A stretch of DNA of 64,000 nt from Larimichthys crocea. Lineage: Eukaryota > Chordata > Actinopteri > Sciaenidae. Shown piece after piece: positions 1 through 13,865 of the stretch (its first letter is position 1; every line of letters begins with the position of its first letter). The DNA lies in NCBI RefSeq assembly GCF_000972845.2, contig NC_040013.1:6722061-6786060 (forward strand), written 5' to 3'. The translations under genes were made by a program, and so were the position numbers. Under the pieces are notes generated by a model. That model worked only from the letters and a program-made list of their open reading frames with translations. It was not told the DNA's origin and did no database searches.

Positions 1-546
1 CTTGAGGGCAGTGTTAAATCCACTCGTTTATTATGTGCGGTAAAATGTGATGACTACACCTGTGAATGCATCTGTTTTGTTTGTTTTAAATGTCTTAAAA
101 ATGCATGCAAACCTCGGAGGCAAATCCGATCCATCAAAGCTGCCAATTTTACTCGTTAAAAGCAGTTTTCTTTTTTTATGTACAGGGATAGGGATGGAGG
201 TCTTTTCTTTTTTTCTTACACCAAAATTGCCATCATCCCTCCTTGTGAGTTTTCTGGTTATTTGACAGCTGGGTTTGCTTGTTTCCGTTGCAACATCTGG
301 CAACCCAGTTTTAATGTTAAGGTTTTTTTTTTTGTTTGTTTTTTTTTGCCACCTCAGACTGAGCCTGAGGTGTACCTGCTCTCTCTCTCTCTCTGTGCTC
401 TCCCTAATAAAAAATTCCATTAAAGGCCTACACTCTCCAGCGTCTGAACGTGTCTGTTCTGCCCGTACGGCTAAATGATGTATGCTTTGCTAACTATGCA
501 GCACAGTTCATCAGCACATACTCTAAGTCTCTCACTTACCTCTCCG

Positions 547-607
<61 letters not shown>

Positions 608-1920
608 CTTTCTGTTGTTCTTCCTTCCACTACTGACAGTGCTAAGTGCTAAGCTCAGCGCCACGGTACAATTACCCTCCTTCCAAATTACATTGAGTAT
701 GTATACAGCGTGTACACTTTGTTAGAATTATAGAGAGGTCCTACCCCTTGCACATAAACACATTAGATGGAAAAAGAGGGAAAGTAAAGTTGAGGTACAG
801 TTGATTGTAATTTGAGCCAAAGCAGTGTGTAATGTTCTCGTTGGCTGTAAAACTAGCCTTGCCCTTAACAGCCCTCCAGTTGAGACATTTACAAAGGCCT
901 TGTTGAGGCCCTACAGAGCCAGAGAGCCGGCAAAGGTGACATGTTTACAGCTGTCCTGGACAAAGCCTTTCAGAGTGGCATTTCATCACAAAGTCTAGAC
1001 TGCTTGTAGATCGATATAGAGGGGAGAGAGGGAAAGGGAAAAATAGCAAGACTAAATATGTGAAACCTTGGTAGCGGCCCCTTGAGAATGCATTATTCAT
1101 TAAGCTTACAAGGGAGAGAAAAGGGAGTTGGATAAGACAAACAAAATGCTATTAAATTTGCTTCTTCAAGCAGGTTACGCTAAATTTGGATGACGCTATA
1201 GGAGTATGAGCATGCTCAGCAAATGTCCTGACAGTGCGTCAACACATTTCTTGGCCTATATGTTTTTGCAAAGTAGACTTGCAACGTGGTGGATGATTGA
1301 CCTGATATTGGTACTACAGCAAAAAGGAAAGCATATCTGAAAACATCAGGAGTCCTCTTCCAGCAAAAATCAGTACCTAATATATTCTTTTGTATACAGT
1401 GTGTTTGCCGTGGTTTTGTGTTGCCTGCTGTGCAAATGTGCCGTTAAAGGAAACTATTTCCAGCCAGCTTTTCACGCAGCACCACCTTGATCAAAGAACT
1501 TATTTGCTCGAATTCCTCCAAGGCTTCAGGAAGCAGCTGTGTTAAAGAAATATATAACATTGTAGTAGAGTTTTGGCATGGGATTATTTACACTTATGAA
1601 CTTTTAGGGGGTTTTACACGCTGGAAGCCTCTGGGCAACAATGAATCGGCACAAAAAAGCAAAAAGTGGAATGACTTTGCCACTGGTGAGAAAGGCAGAG
1701 TCGTTCCCAATCTTCTGTTATAAGCTGAAAACACATTCCTCCTAGAAGTACCCCAAATCACCATCTCTCAAAGGAACATATTCTCTCTCTATATCTTCCA
1801 CCTCAGCTCACTCTAATTTGCTTTTAACTTAAAAAAAAACACAAAAAAACCTTTCCACCCCCCTTTTTTTTAGTAGTAATGTTGGTGATCTAGGAACTGA
1901 AGTTTATTCCACCACTGCTT
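1..1920. other. Gene-free stretch with one long CA microsatellite
   Basis: No supported gene. All open frames are short and either T-rich or low-complexity. It holds homopolymer T runs around 327-350, a CT run near 381-393 and the CA repeat listed separately. The balanced, motif-rich segment at about 860-990 is not low-complexity and could be a conserved noncoding element, but nothing in the sequence alone proves it. Confidence 0.6.
549..605. repeat. (CA)28 microsatellite
   Basis: An uninterrupted CA dinucleotide run of 57 nt, the longest perfect dinucleotide tract in the window. Alternating purine-pyrimidine DNA of this kind can adopt Z-form, and its length is likely polymorphic. Confidence 0.97.
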
Positions 1921-1967
1921 TCACTCTAAGTGCCTCTGCATAAGAGCATCAGGTAAATGCCTAAAAT
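1921..1967 (+). mobile_element. Fossil tail of a teleost SINE/LINE
   Basis: The text reading 'TAAGTGCCTCTGCATAAGAG' and then 'CATCAGGTAAATGCC' is a diverged form of the fish repeat tail usually seen as 'GTAAGTCGCTTTGGATAAAA' followed by 'GCGTCTGCTAAATG'. Only this short 3' segment is recognisable. The family name is from memory and unchecked. Confidence 0.55.
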
Positions 1968-4414
1968 ACGAAATGGAAAATTTACCCCCGAAAATGAGCT
2001 TTCTTTTTTTGGCAGAAGCTGTCACATGGCTGTCTGTCAATGGACTAAAATCATCCTTACAGATAATTGGATAAGTACTTTGCTCTCCTACCAGCCGACT
2101 GGAAAAATATCATTTAAATGGGCTGATATGATCTAATTAAAACACAGCAGGTCTGGTTGCAACGCTGGACTTTGTGAATCAGACGTGCGGCAGTTTGGGA
2201 AACAAATACACAGCACGTGTGATATATTCATCAGGAATCAACTGTTCTGCCTGAATAAGCAAAGATTTCTTTGCCAGACACTTCAAAAAGATGCTCATCT
2301 GTTGATTTGGGTTCTCTGCAGGCTGTTCAATATTTCAGCAAATTAAACAGGGCATATCCACCCAGATGAACTGATGCCCAGATGAACTGATGCATGCCAC
2401 TGTGCTGTACACCACAGTGTCATTCTGTGGATCACCTCATAGGGATTTTGAGTGACTGCTATTTTTCATGGAAAGTCCAGCCATTAGTGCCTGGACAGAA
2501 AGCTAATGGTTTGAGCTTCTTGGACAGCGTTCAAAAGACAATTTCATCTGTTAGTAATGAGGTGAAAAAACAGAAAATGGAGAAGTAAAGGGGTAAAAAC
2601 CAACAACATTAAGACAAAGAAAGGAAAATGATGGATATGATATGAAGTGGGTTGGATACAGATTTAAAAGTGCTGCAGGAGTGAGAGAGAGAGATGACTT
2701 GGAGAGATTACCATGTGTTTTGGCTGCTTTAATGACTGATTGAGAACAAAAGTCCCCTTTCTAATTCTAATGAGTTTAATTATGGCTTGCCCTTAGCCAG
2801 GTGTTTAGATCAGCTAATGTCTGGATTCATTAATTGTCAATTAAAACCGAATCAGGTGCTTGCTGCCATTGTCATCCATCTCTCACTAACAAAAAAAAAA
2901 GTAGAGTAACTGTTTGTTGTATTCAGCCTTTTGATGACAGGCCCCATAAAATGAGATATGCCCGGGTGGTAAAGTTCTGATAGGAAGATGAATATGGATT
3001 TACGATCCCTCTCTAAAGGCAAAATGGCATTTCTCTTATCAATGTCTTTTCTGTGATGAGATAGGATTGGCAGTTTGCATGTCTTTCTGTAATGTGGCTC
3101 CTGCTATTGAAGGAATCGAAGCGAGGGAGGGGCTGAGGGAAAGACAGCGGGAGTGAAAGAGAGGATGCATATGAATAGTGTTCCGATCGATGGAAAAAGC
3201 AAGGGAGGGTTGTTTAGAGAATCCAAACTTTTTATACCCAAGGATCTAAGTAATGGGGTTTGTGTTTCCACGTCTTTGTTGCACCGCATGTGTACGAGAG
3301 TGTGTGTTCCTGTGAGAGAATAAAGGTATTTGTTCCATTTTAAGTCGACAATGAATTTGAGCTTAATGCTGAGCGCCGCTGCTGCTGCTGAGAAACCAAA
3401 TGCTTTCAAGTCAGTAGAGTAAGATGGGTGACGGTGGGGGGGTACTGACAGTGAGGAAGAGGAAAGGAGACGAGTGTTAACTGCAACTTCTACTGTGTTT
3501 GTTCTATCTGCTTCATGTTCCTCACCTGCCTTTTCATACAGTCCTCTTTGCCAGCTTAGTTTCTGTGTTTCTCTCACCCAGGGAAGCAGAAAACACTTCA
3601 TGGAGGACGAGTAGTATGGAATAATAAATGTAGAACTAGACTAAAGGATTTGTTTTATTTGATCCGTGATGCTATGTAGTTTGTTGAGTAGAAGATCTTA
3701 ATATTTGTTGATGAAACTGTGCAACATTATCACGATTATATACAGGTCATATATGCAATCAATTTTATTAGTTTAAGTTATCTCATGACACTTTGCATTT
3801 AAAGCAGGTTTTTTTATAATATCATTTACATAGACTCAATAATTCCCACCATGAACAAGCACTTGGCAACAGTGGCAAGGAAAAACATCCTTAAAATGGC
3901 ACAAACCTTAAGCAGAACCCAGGTCAAGGACACCGACCTTCTGCCGCAACCGCCACAATTATTCCAGAAGGACGACAGCACCTCTTTGCAAACATAACAT
4001 TTTAGTGGCTTTTGTTGAGCCTTCACCATAAGGTCGTCCAGATGTAGGATGAAATGGTACCTCTCAGGCTATATTCTTGCTTTCTTTATTGCTCAAGGAT
4101 CCAGCTTTTATGATCCTCCAGTTGTTTTGAATTTTCTTTTGAACATTTTGCTCTCCGATATAAATGGTGGCATAAATAGCCTGTGTATAGAAGTTGTTGT
4201 TTGTAGTGCTAATGATTCTGTTTATGCTGTCTAGAGGTTGGCAGTGTTATTCTTTTCTAATGTCTGTTTTATTTTGTAGTGTAGGACATTTTTCTGAAAA
4301 CTCAATTTTAGAGACCGTTCATTACTAAAGATAAGTGAAGAAAATTAGCTCTAGGGAGTGCTAGCAAACAAATTCTTTAAAGTCTCCTGCAAGGGACAAC
4401 ATTCAAGATGTATC
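1968..4414. other. Gene-free stretch, partly balanced composition
   Basis: No supported gene. It contains a 16-bp direct tandem duplication at 2361-2392 and, at about 2719-2880, a non-repetitive AT-rich segment with several homeodomain-type cores. The minus-strand open frame at 3104-3601 lacks any recognisable domain and is best treated as chance. Confidence 0.5.
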
Positions 4415-4495
4415 TCAGCATTACAACCAAATCCCTTGATATTGAATCTTATATCACAATATCGATTCAAATATTGATTTAATGCCCAGCTTTAC
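4415..4495 (-). mobile_element. hAT-like nonautonomous repeat fragment
   Basis: Read on the minus strand, this begins 'AAAGCTGGGCATTAAATCAA' and continues with repeated ATCGATATTGTGATAT-like blocks. That 'gggctgggca...atcgatattgtgata' pattern is a familiar teleost dispersed repeat attributed to hAT-type elements. The copy is diverged and partial. The family assignment is from memory. Confidence 0.5.
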
Positions 4496-5293
4496 AGTTA
4501 TAGAGATGCAACTGGGAGCAATTGTTCTCTTTCCGCGTGTTTGTCATGCGATTTAAAGTTGCACATAGACATAATACATAATGTGTCAGTACAGTGAAAA
4601 TACAGGGTGAAAGTATTTCTCATGAGTTGGGAACAGTGCCAGACAGAATGATTTGCAGACGGAACAGTCCACATAGACAAAGCGGCAAGTGTGACCTGTA
4701 AAGTTTAAGAGGAGGCAGGATATTGTAGACACGGTTAAAGGTCCTCAGTACACATTTTCTCTTTTTGTTCGTTCCTCCGAGGCTCTTTAAGGGGAAAATT
4801 ATGTTCAGTCAGGACTTCTAAGACTACAATGAGTGTCCCGGCATAGTGGTGGACTGTGTAATGAAATTGGTCAAGCGGTGATATTTGGGTGGCGTGCAGC
4901 ACTGTGTTGGCGATACTGCTGGGCTTTATTCTATTTTAAATGCACTTGAACTACCATTATTGTGACTCTGTGCATGCAGATAAAGGGCTGTGCAATTAAA
5001 CTGTCACCTCGCTGTTTTTCTTTGCTTTTCCTATTCTCATTTTAATGTTCTGTCATTCACTGCTTTTTCAGCAACATTCTCCAGGTATTAGTTATTTATT
5101 TGTGGTTAGCTCTTTTTGTTCTTTGCCTCTCCTTTCTCTTCTTCAGTCTTGGCATTATTCTGTTTCTTGATTGATCTCCATTCTTTTTACTAAATGTAAA
5201 TTTAGGAATGCTTTTCTTCTTTTTTTCTATTTAATGGAGTTTTATTCTTCCTCTGTATTCATGTCTGCATTTATGCCGCTTGCCTGATTTCTA

Positions 5294-5350
5294 TTGTGAA
5301 GCACTTTGACACGTTCTGCCCTTGGTATGTAAATAAAAGTTATTAATTTT
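5294..5350 (+). mobile_element. LINE (L2-type) 3' tail fragment
   Basis: 'TTGTGAAGCACTTTGACACG' followed by 'GGTATGTAAATAAAAGTTAT' resembles the common fish LINE/SINE tail 'TGTAAAGCACTTTG...GTGCTATATAAATAAA'. Only the end is recognisable. A (GT)9 tract follows at 5389-5406. Confidence 0.5.
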
Positions 5351-5824
5351 GCTTGCGATTGCATTCATAAACCTATGACTTACTCTGCGTGTGTGTGTGT
5401 GTGTGTATATAGACAACCTTCTCTGAATGATACATTTGTGCAGCGCATCCCGAGCCTTTGAATGGCCATTTGTAGAGTTGGAAAGTTCAACTATATTCAG
5501 CAAAACTCAATAATGTCAGTGTTCAAACCCAGCTGGAAAGAATCCCAAATGCAAAGAAGGGCCACCGGTTGTGTGGGCGTACAGCAGCGCTTGCAAGGTT
5601 ACAAAGGTGAAGTGTATGTACGGACCTTGTTGCTGTCCTTTTGTAGAATGAAATGCCCTGCAGATGTTTAGTGACCTGCAGTTCACTGGAGTTTGTGGAT
5701 TGCACTAGTGATTATGGGATTACTAGTAGAGGACCTGCAGAGCGATTGACATGCTTTCATTGAATCTTGCTGTTTTTACTCTTTAGCAAAGGGCTTATGT
5801 TTACTGATGAATGCAGCTTGACTG

Positions 5825-5861
<37 letters not shown>

Positions 5862-8800
5862 GCAGAGTAAGTGTTGCTGCCATCATATGACAATGAAAAG
5901 GTGAGAGGTGAGATTAATTTATTTGCTGTCCCCTATGTTGCTGCTATGTCTAAGAATCTGATTCCCTCTGGGAACATCCATTTTAAATCAGACGTTCAGA
6001 TGTTCTGGATAAATATTCACCACCTGTCTTGTGCTGAAGATAAAAATAAAAATCACTAACAAGAGGAAGACTGCTCTCTTTAAAGTGTGAGCATCTTTCA
6101 CCGGAGCTGACACATCGTGTTGTTGAGTGGAGCGAGCTGTGACATCTGTGGCATCACAAGCGATGGGCACACAGCAGGACGCTGATTAGATCTCACCTTT
6201 TTATTGAACCCTGAGTGGATTTTAGACACTAATCAGTGACTGGCCATGTAGATGACCTGACTAAACTCTGGGTGAAGTTGTGTCTTAATCACATTCAAGC
6301 CAGCCTGTTCATAATAAGAAGGCATAAGAGCACTGCTAAATGACTTCATGATTCATTATTTCTTTGCCCGCTGAATCGTCATTGACAAATTGTTGTTGGC
6401 AGCTGCTGCCATTTTCTGTAAAGTAAAAGCAGTGATATAAAAGTTCTTTTTAATAACAATGGAGTGCACTCAAGTAGTCTTCAATGACTTAACATTTAGT
6501 GTATTTCTTTTTTTTTAAAAGGCAGGTTTTCATAGTAGGAAATGTTAGTGTTGCATGTTTTCAGATGGAAAAACGGCCTCAAACAGTCTTTCTTTTGGCA
6601 TTATTATCTTTTCATTTTCACACTGTAGTTGCAGAAGCTTAAGCCAATATTTTGCCATATGTTTTTGTGCAATGTTAGCAGGAGACATCACCATTTTGTT
6701 TAATTGTGCGAAGGACAAACCGATAAAGTTCCAAGTCGCGTCGTTATTCTCCTCAGCATAGCAAACTGTTTTATTGAAGCGAGTGGTATTCGTTCTTTTG
6801 AAAAGGGTTTTATGAGCAATGCTGAGCAATGTGTCATGGTCTGACATCTCTGTATGCAGTTGCACTGAATTCTTCATGGAAATGATACATTTTCTTCAGT
6901 ATCTTTGTGCTGGTGCTGGCAAGCAGTGGGACATTGTTAAAGCTTCACTGTTCCCCTTGTAGTCTCAACACTGCAGATGATGACAGCACTTTGATCTTAA
7001 ACAACCACAAGCTAAGCTGTGGCTTAAGATGCAGCCGATGACAATATGCAACCCACATAGCCGCAGATATTGCATATACAGCCCTCACCTCCAGAGATGT
7101 GAATGACCGCCTATTGTGTCAGCTGATAAGACCCTCAAATATCTTTTTTTGTGTGTGTCTTCTGGGGGAAAGGGTTCCTGCAAAAAAATGCATTTTCGTT
7201 TTATGACAAATTCTCTTCAAAGTCTGCAAAGTTGCTTTACTGTAGAGCGTCTACTTGTGTAGTTTGTTTCAAAGAGTACAACACAGAAGTCTTATATTAT
7301 TAAATGAATCAATTACAGCTTCTACTTGCAGATTCAAATGGTCTGAATCGGATTAGCTCTTTGTTTTTGCTTTGCTCCAAGGAGCAGCATACCTTGTGGG
7401 ATCTTTTCCTACATTTAGCTCTAATAGTCTTCCACAAAACCTTTATTGTGACAAGACCTCTGTTGGCTCAAAATATTGATTTACAAGCTTTAATTCCAGC
7501 ATGCAGGCTTCCTCTGTTCTAATCTTTTCATACATCACCCTCATGATGATGGTAAACATGCACATTTAAACACAGTTTATCTATTTCCTGCTCCTGTTTC
7601 TTTCTCTGACTCTCTCTGCTCTACTTTCTTCTAAGTTTAACCAAACTTCCAATGGAGTTGACGGAGAAAAGAGAGGAAGGAAAACAATGCACTAAGGTCC
7701 AAAATATCCACCAGGAGCAAAACACTCTGAATATTTCATAATGTCCCACAGTATTTGGCCCTTAGGCATGGCTAGATAGGGAGCAAGGTTAAATTGCTTA
7801 CTTGCTGCTGGTGTTAACTGAAAAGCAGAAGGAGCGTTTCCCAGCAGTTAGCCCCAATTATAGCTCAACTGAGATTCCCAGTGGCTATAAAGCTGTGTTT
7901 GTTAAGACAAGTGCTCCAAACCAAATTCACTCCTTATAATACCCATACTGTGTGTCCTGAGGAACACGTCTCAGCGGGTCCCAGTTGTAATTGTACGTTG
8001 TAGATCATACTTGTGGTTATATTTGCTAAATTATGCACTGTGGTGATCATTTGTTCCCCCCCGTAAGGAAACAAGCATTGTAGCATTATGAGATTTGTTG
8101 AATCATGAGTATGGCTGTTAATATAACTAACTGGTTTTAGGTATTTGCGAAATCTGCATACAACTCCCCAAGGTTTTTAATGACGTAAATAGTGTTGGTT
8201 CAAAGATTGAAGTGGATTGGCCACAAAAGCCTTTTTATGTAAATTGTTTCAAAGATTTGTATTTTTCCCTTTCTTCTTTTCAGCTGTTGATCTTTCATTG
8301 ATCTTTCATTCAGCATCTTCTTTTACATCATCTTTCTTCCCTGTGTCTCCTCTTTTTCTCTTAGTTTCTCTTATTTCCTATTCTTGCCTTCCCCTGTTTC
8401 TTACTCTGTAGAAAACAGACAGAAAGCCTGAAAGACAACACCCCACTGTAACTGTCTGTCTTTCTCCGTCTTTCACACACCATGTGCACACACACCAAGA
8501 TCTCCTACCGTCACCCTCTCAGCAAAGAAGCCGCAGAACATCACAAGATGAGAAGAGTTACAAAATTTCACTCCCTCTTCTGATCAGCAGTTTGAAGGGA
8601 ACCTGCAGGGATGATGAGTAGGTGGTAGCATTACCACATGGAGGACAAAAAGGGAAAACAAGGGGTGGAAAATGATGAAAAGAGGAAAAGAAGCTCCTGT
8701 TTCATTCCTCGTTCTTGAGGAAAAGTGCAGAAGAGATGGGCAGTGGGCGGGATGTTCAGATAGGTAATGATGAGCTGGAGAGGCCCTGTGGTGAAGTGAG

Positions 8801-10030
8801 AAAGAGGAGTGGGGAGGCAAAATATGAGAAAAGAAGAAATGTAAGGAATAAAATAGGTGAGGCGCAACAAAATGGAGCATACCGAAAAGAAATGGGGAGA
8901 ATGAAAGAAACATGAGTGATGGAGAGGTGGAGGGGTGAACAGAAAAAGACATTGTGCAGAAGCAGAGAATGAAACTTGCTCAAGAACCTGTCAGTGAAGT
9001 GATGTGCTTCTCCAGCTTCAGCAGAAGACACAAGTTAAACGAGGGAGGTTGGCAGAGGTGAAAGAGATTGAGGAAGGGGGGTGAGAGGGAACTGCCGTAA
9101 ACAATCATAGGGCCAACTAAAAGAGGGAAATGGGGAAGGATAAACGGTAAGATGGGGAGAGCAACCAAAAAAGACCAGAATGAGGAGTGGACAGGCCAAA
9201 AATGTGACTTATTGTACACTTTATGTAAGAAATTCATAATGAAAAGGGGACGTGTAAAGATGCAGTATACAATCTTTCTTATTTTCCTTAAAACTAGTCA
9301 TTAAAAGTGCAGAAAAATAGAAAACCCTACATTTGATTCATGAATACTTTGTTTGAAACTTTTATATTGAATGTACATTCAAGGACATTTGTCATTATCA
9401 ACCATCCCAACTATTCTAAACTAGGTCTGCAGTCTGTAGAGCTGTGTGCAAATTAGAATTGACTCTGGCAGGCGATAATGACGATGACAACAATAAAATC
9501 TTCAAGCTTGAGCAGTGGAGTAACAGGGCCTGGAGAAAAAGGAAAGCTTCTTCAAGCTTAATACTGCACAATGCAATGCACAGGTAGTTCAAAAGAAGTT
9601 CAAAATAATTGGTTTAATTCAAAACTAGACACCAACACATCTATCGGCTGTTAGGACTTCAGGAGGTAGACACATTAGCTCTTTGAATGCAGTTGGAAAG
9701 GTTCCCTACCAGCAGTGCATTTCATCTTAAAAGTCCAGCCATATTTCACAGGTATATCATGTTTGTGCCAAAAATGAAAAAAAAAAAATGAAGCCTAAAT
9801 TTTAAAGATACACAAATTAATATTTTATCTGAACAACTGACTCACAAACCCTGTGAAAAACAGTGAATCATCATCCAACTCAATAGTTTCTCTTAACTTT
9901 GTGGAGTTTGCTAGCCTTGTTTTCTGGTTTTGTTTGGCCTGCCTGACTACAAACAACTCTGATCAACCCCAACCCTTCATTTGTTGCCAGAGCAGACAAT
10001 TGTATTTCAGTCTAAGAGCTTTGTTAAATC
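5351..10030. other. Gene-free stretch with a purine-rich block
   Basis: No supported gene. It holds the GT microsatellite at 5827-5857, an 11-bp tandem duplication near 8286-8309, a pyrimidine-rich piece at about 8240-8400 and a strongly purine-rich plus strand at about 8640-9200. The minus-strand open frames across that last block, up to 122 codons, are Ser/Phe/Pro/Leu-rich products of the base skew and not genes. Confidence 0.55.
5827..5857. repeat. (GT)15 microsatellite
   Basis: A perfect GT run of about 31 nt. Confidence 0.95.
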
Positions 10031-10315
10031 AAGCACCCACAGCACAAAGAGAGTTAGCAACTACAGTGAACGTAGTAGAGAAATTAGCAGCTCAAAGAGC
10101 CACATATTTCCTCAGCGAGGCCAAAACAAAGCGAGAAACAGGGTGAATACTGGACTTGCATTCAGCAGTTTGACAGAAACATGACTCCAAATGAATGCTT
10201 ACACTTGTCCATGTCTGCTGAATGTGTAAATAGCTGTTTGCTAACACATTCTCCATAGCGGCTTTGTAAGGCGATAATATGCCAGTGTTGTTTTCAGCTT
10301 GTTTCACTGGTTCGG
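10031..10315 (+). repeat. Dispersed repeat, copy 1
   Basis: This segment aligns by eye with 45305-45535 in the same orientation. Shared landmarks are 'GTGAATA.TGGACTT.CATTCA', 'CAGAAACATGACT..AAATGAATG' and 'GTTTGCTAACACATT'. I recognise this text as a widespread percomorph-fish repeat but cannot name the family. The open frames here are not genes. Confidence 0.6.
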
Positions 10316-13300
10316 TTTGCTTTCACTTGGTCTAATGATAATTAGACGTTCAGTACATCCAAATGTGTTTAGTCACATTTTTTCAATGGTAGACAACTCC
10401 ACAGCTCCCACCGAGCCTGTCCATTCAGCTGTGTGAAAAGCGGCTCACCATTGGTAAAACGTTTGCTGCCAGTGCCACGGTGTCAGGTGTCCCCTCCCTT
10501 GTGTAGCTCAATAGCTAGGTTAGAAGGGTGAAATGACAGCAATACTGCTGGAGGGCTTCTGTTCCTAGTGGGATAAAAAAAAAAAAGTGTGTGTACTTAT
10601 AATGGCGCTGGGCACATAGGATACAGGAATCTAGCAAAAGGCACATGTTCCCGTGTGTTTCTCAGCGATGGGATAAACATGAAACCTGAATGGCAGTTAA
10701 TTATGTTTCTTTAAAGTATATTTAAGAATTAAACCTTATCAGAGAGAGAACTGCAGTCACTGAGGTGACAGAAAGCAATGGAGGTAAGCATTGTCTCTCA
10801 GTGAAATGTTCTCTTACGCTTACTTAGCAGCTGAATGAGGAGTGGGCTGATTAGGGAGGAGGTGTGAAGAGAGGAGGACAGAGGTGAAGGAGAGACTATA
10901 CTGAAAAACTGTAAGATCTCTTCCTTTCAGCAGAACTTGAAAAAAAAATAGTTTTCTCCATTCAGATGTGTTGCATAGATTTTGAAGCTCTCTACTCTTG
11001 TGTAAGAATCAGCTGACATTTACCACTGCATACATGTGCACAGTCAGGCTAAGTACTTGCAACCAGCACTCCAGGAAGTCAGTACAATAACGTTTTAAAA
11101 TGCTGCTGTTGAGAGGGAGAGACGAAAGAGTAACATTTCGGAAATATAGGCCAAAGTGGAGAGGAAAAGGAATGAAAAGAAGAGACGGGGCAAGGATGAA
11201 ATGCCAAAATATATTTGGATGAGATAATAAAAGTCGAGAGAGGAATATTAAAATGTGAGTCCTTAGGTGGGGGCGGTACTGATATGATAGCCAGTGACAG
11301 TAAGAGACATATTAAGATTATAGCTAGAAAGCAACTGAAGGAAGGAAACCAATCAAGGGAAGAGAAGAGGGTTAATATTCTTTAAGGGAGGGTGACGACA
11401 CAAAGAGGTGAAGAAGTCAGGAGAGCAGAATAAAATTAGTGAAAGAAACGGTAAGAGATACGAGCAAAGGAGCGCAAGAAAGCACGTACATAAGAGAAGT
11501 GGAGATTAGGAGCAATGCAGTGATCAAAGAATTGAATGAGGAGTCAGTAGAGGTGAAGGAAAGAAAATTAGATAGAAAGCTAAATTAAAGATTGTGGAGA
11601 GACAGCGAGCGAAACCATGCATGAAGGTAAAGCCGCGCGGGAGGCTCAGAGTCTTCGATCATTTTAACATCTCTCTGGTTTGAACATTGTTTCTCTTTCT
11701 TTGTCCTGTCCCTTTGTCTCTCCTGCCATTCTCTCTCTCTCACTGCCACATCTCTCCCCGCGTCTGTGCCGTTTTAAAGCTGCTCTGTGTAGCGTGTCAT
11801 TGTCAAATAAACTCTGCTACCGTGGTGTAATTAAACACACTATAGGAGAGACTTTAATGTCTGTGGTTGTGCTTTTTTTTTTTTTCCCAATCAGAATCCA
11901 GTGCATTTCCAATAAACCCTTATTTCGGGGTATCAGTTTTACACAAATTGGACACTTGCTTCCCGTCCAGTATCTGTCAGCGGTTCTGATATCCAAAAAA
12001 AAGTACAAGAAAAGAAACTGCTTCTCTATCATGTATTTAGATAAAGCAAATGATTGTCCTCCCTGCTGCTGCTGCTGCTGTAGTACTCCAGTTCTCCTCC
12101 TCCCTTCCTCCATCGATCTCTCCCCTTGCAGCTTACCCCCGGTCTCTCGCCTTCTCTTTGCTCTTCTATATCCAATCAATCTTTTAATGTCTCTCCTGCT
12201 ATCTCTTTACTTCTATCTCCTCATCTTTCAATCCTCTTTCCTGACTCTCTGCCCCGTTGTCTTCTTCTCCATGCTATGGTGAGTCGCTGAGGATTTACAC
12301 TATGAAATACTGACACGGTGAGTTCAAGAGTTACTGACAGTATATGATGAGTTGAAGGGGGGCAACAGTTCTTTGTATGTCTTTACTTATGCTGGTTTAA
12401 ACTAAGCAGCTGAAAAGTTGTGAATGCTTTGAATTAGTATGAATATCCTTTCAAATCTGATAGTAATGTAATATCTCATAGATTGACACTGTAATACATG
12501 CTCAATATGAGCACTATGCAGCCGTCAACCTTTCATCATTAGCTCCCCTGACAATCTGCAGACATAATTTAAGCCTCATTACACCTGAGCCTTGTTAACC
12601 GTAATTGCAAACAGAAAATGATAATACTGACAGAAACCGTGATTAGTGTCCGGGTGGACATGGATTCTATATGTTGAATGTTGAAGATAGGTATTTAATT
12701 TGAATTATCTGTCAAAATGGCAGCACATTACGGTCATCATTTTGAATACCCAACAATAGAGGTGTATGACGGCTCATTAACTCCTACGGGCACAGAGAAA
12801 ATCAAATCTGTCGACTCCAAAGGACAGTGTAGTTAAAAATGGTAAAATGGCATTTTAAAGCCTGAAGATGGAATCTCTAAATTTACTTTAAAGACGTCCT
12901 GCCAAGTTTCTGAATTTCAATGTGTCAGAATAAAATGGCGCAGCTGTGTTGTGCTCATAATCAGAAGACATGCACATATAAAAGAAGCATCATGAGTGAT
13001 CACAAGTCTGTTAGAGAACAGACTTAAAAGGAAAGTTTCTTCACTAACATGCGTACAGTACGTTCAGCCTCTTTGGTTTTCTGCATCTGTTGCTGTAAAT
13101 TGAACAATAACTATCTCACTCTGCCATGTTGCCTTTTCACTAAATCTTGCTGACAGTTTTTCTTTAAAGAGACTAATTAGATGTGAAGCACCATGAGGTT
13201 CCTGCTCCCACTTCAGCTTTGAAGGGTTGTAATCATTTTAAATGTATTACATATGCGTGAGTGACTCCATCTCATAAATAAATGATGATTTTAAGACATT

Positions 13301-13865
13301 ATCAGATTACACTTAGTGGTAAATTTAGTTTTTGACAAAGACAAATGTATGAATGTTTCCTACATGGCCACCACTTTGTCTTCTTACATTTCTAATTAGC
13401 ATTTTCATATGAGGTAAGTGTGTTGATGCCAAAACACCCTCATGTTCAAAACAACATCAAAGTTTCTAATTAACACAATAACTGAAATCTACATTTGTAC
13501 TCGTGTGGCAGAGCATTAAATAAGATATGAGAGCTTAAATTGCATTATATTTTATTATACTGTATAACCATTAATCCCTGTATGGTTATTTCTTTTTCAA
13601 TATTGCTCTGAGCTCTCTTCTCAGTAGTATTGTGTCTCTGCAAGTTACAGTGTCTGCACTTATTAAAGCAGTTTTATGCCTTGGCCTACTTATAGAAGGT
13701 TTAGTCATGTTTTAAAGGAACCCTGGGATTATCTCTTTGAGTTGAGCAGTTTTGTATTTTTCATCTAGTGGCCTTCTTTAAAGACTTCAAGAGTTCAAAT
13801 AATTTCAAACTCTATTGATGCCATGGAGCTATTTAGACTGATCGGTGGTACTCTATTATGATGCT
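10316..13865. other. Gene-free stretch, purine-rich then pyrimidine-rich
   Basis: No supported gene. The plus strand is purine-rich at about 10840-11600 and switches to pyrimidine-rich at about 11690-12280, where a 200-codon frame is a by-product of the skew. A short GCT/CTG repeat lies near 12064-12081. The region at 12540-13560 has ordinary AT-rich composition with nothing recognisable. Confidence 0.55.

Noticed and set aside
3104..3601. 165-codon minus-strand frame
   Set aside because: No domain, signal or splice support, and Ser/Leu-rich.
11680..12282. 200-codon plus-strand open frame
   Set aside because: Ser/Leu/Pro/Phe-rich with a Cys run, caused by a pyrimidine-rich block and a TGC repeat. 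No domain and no splice context.
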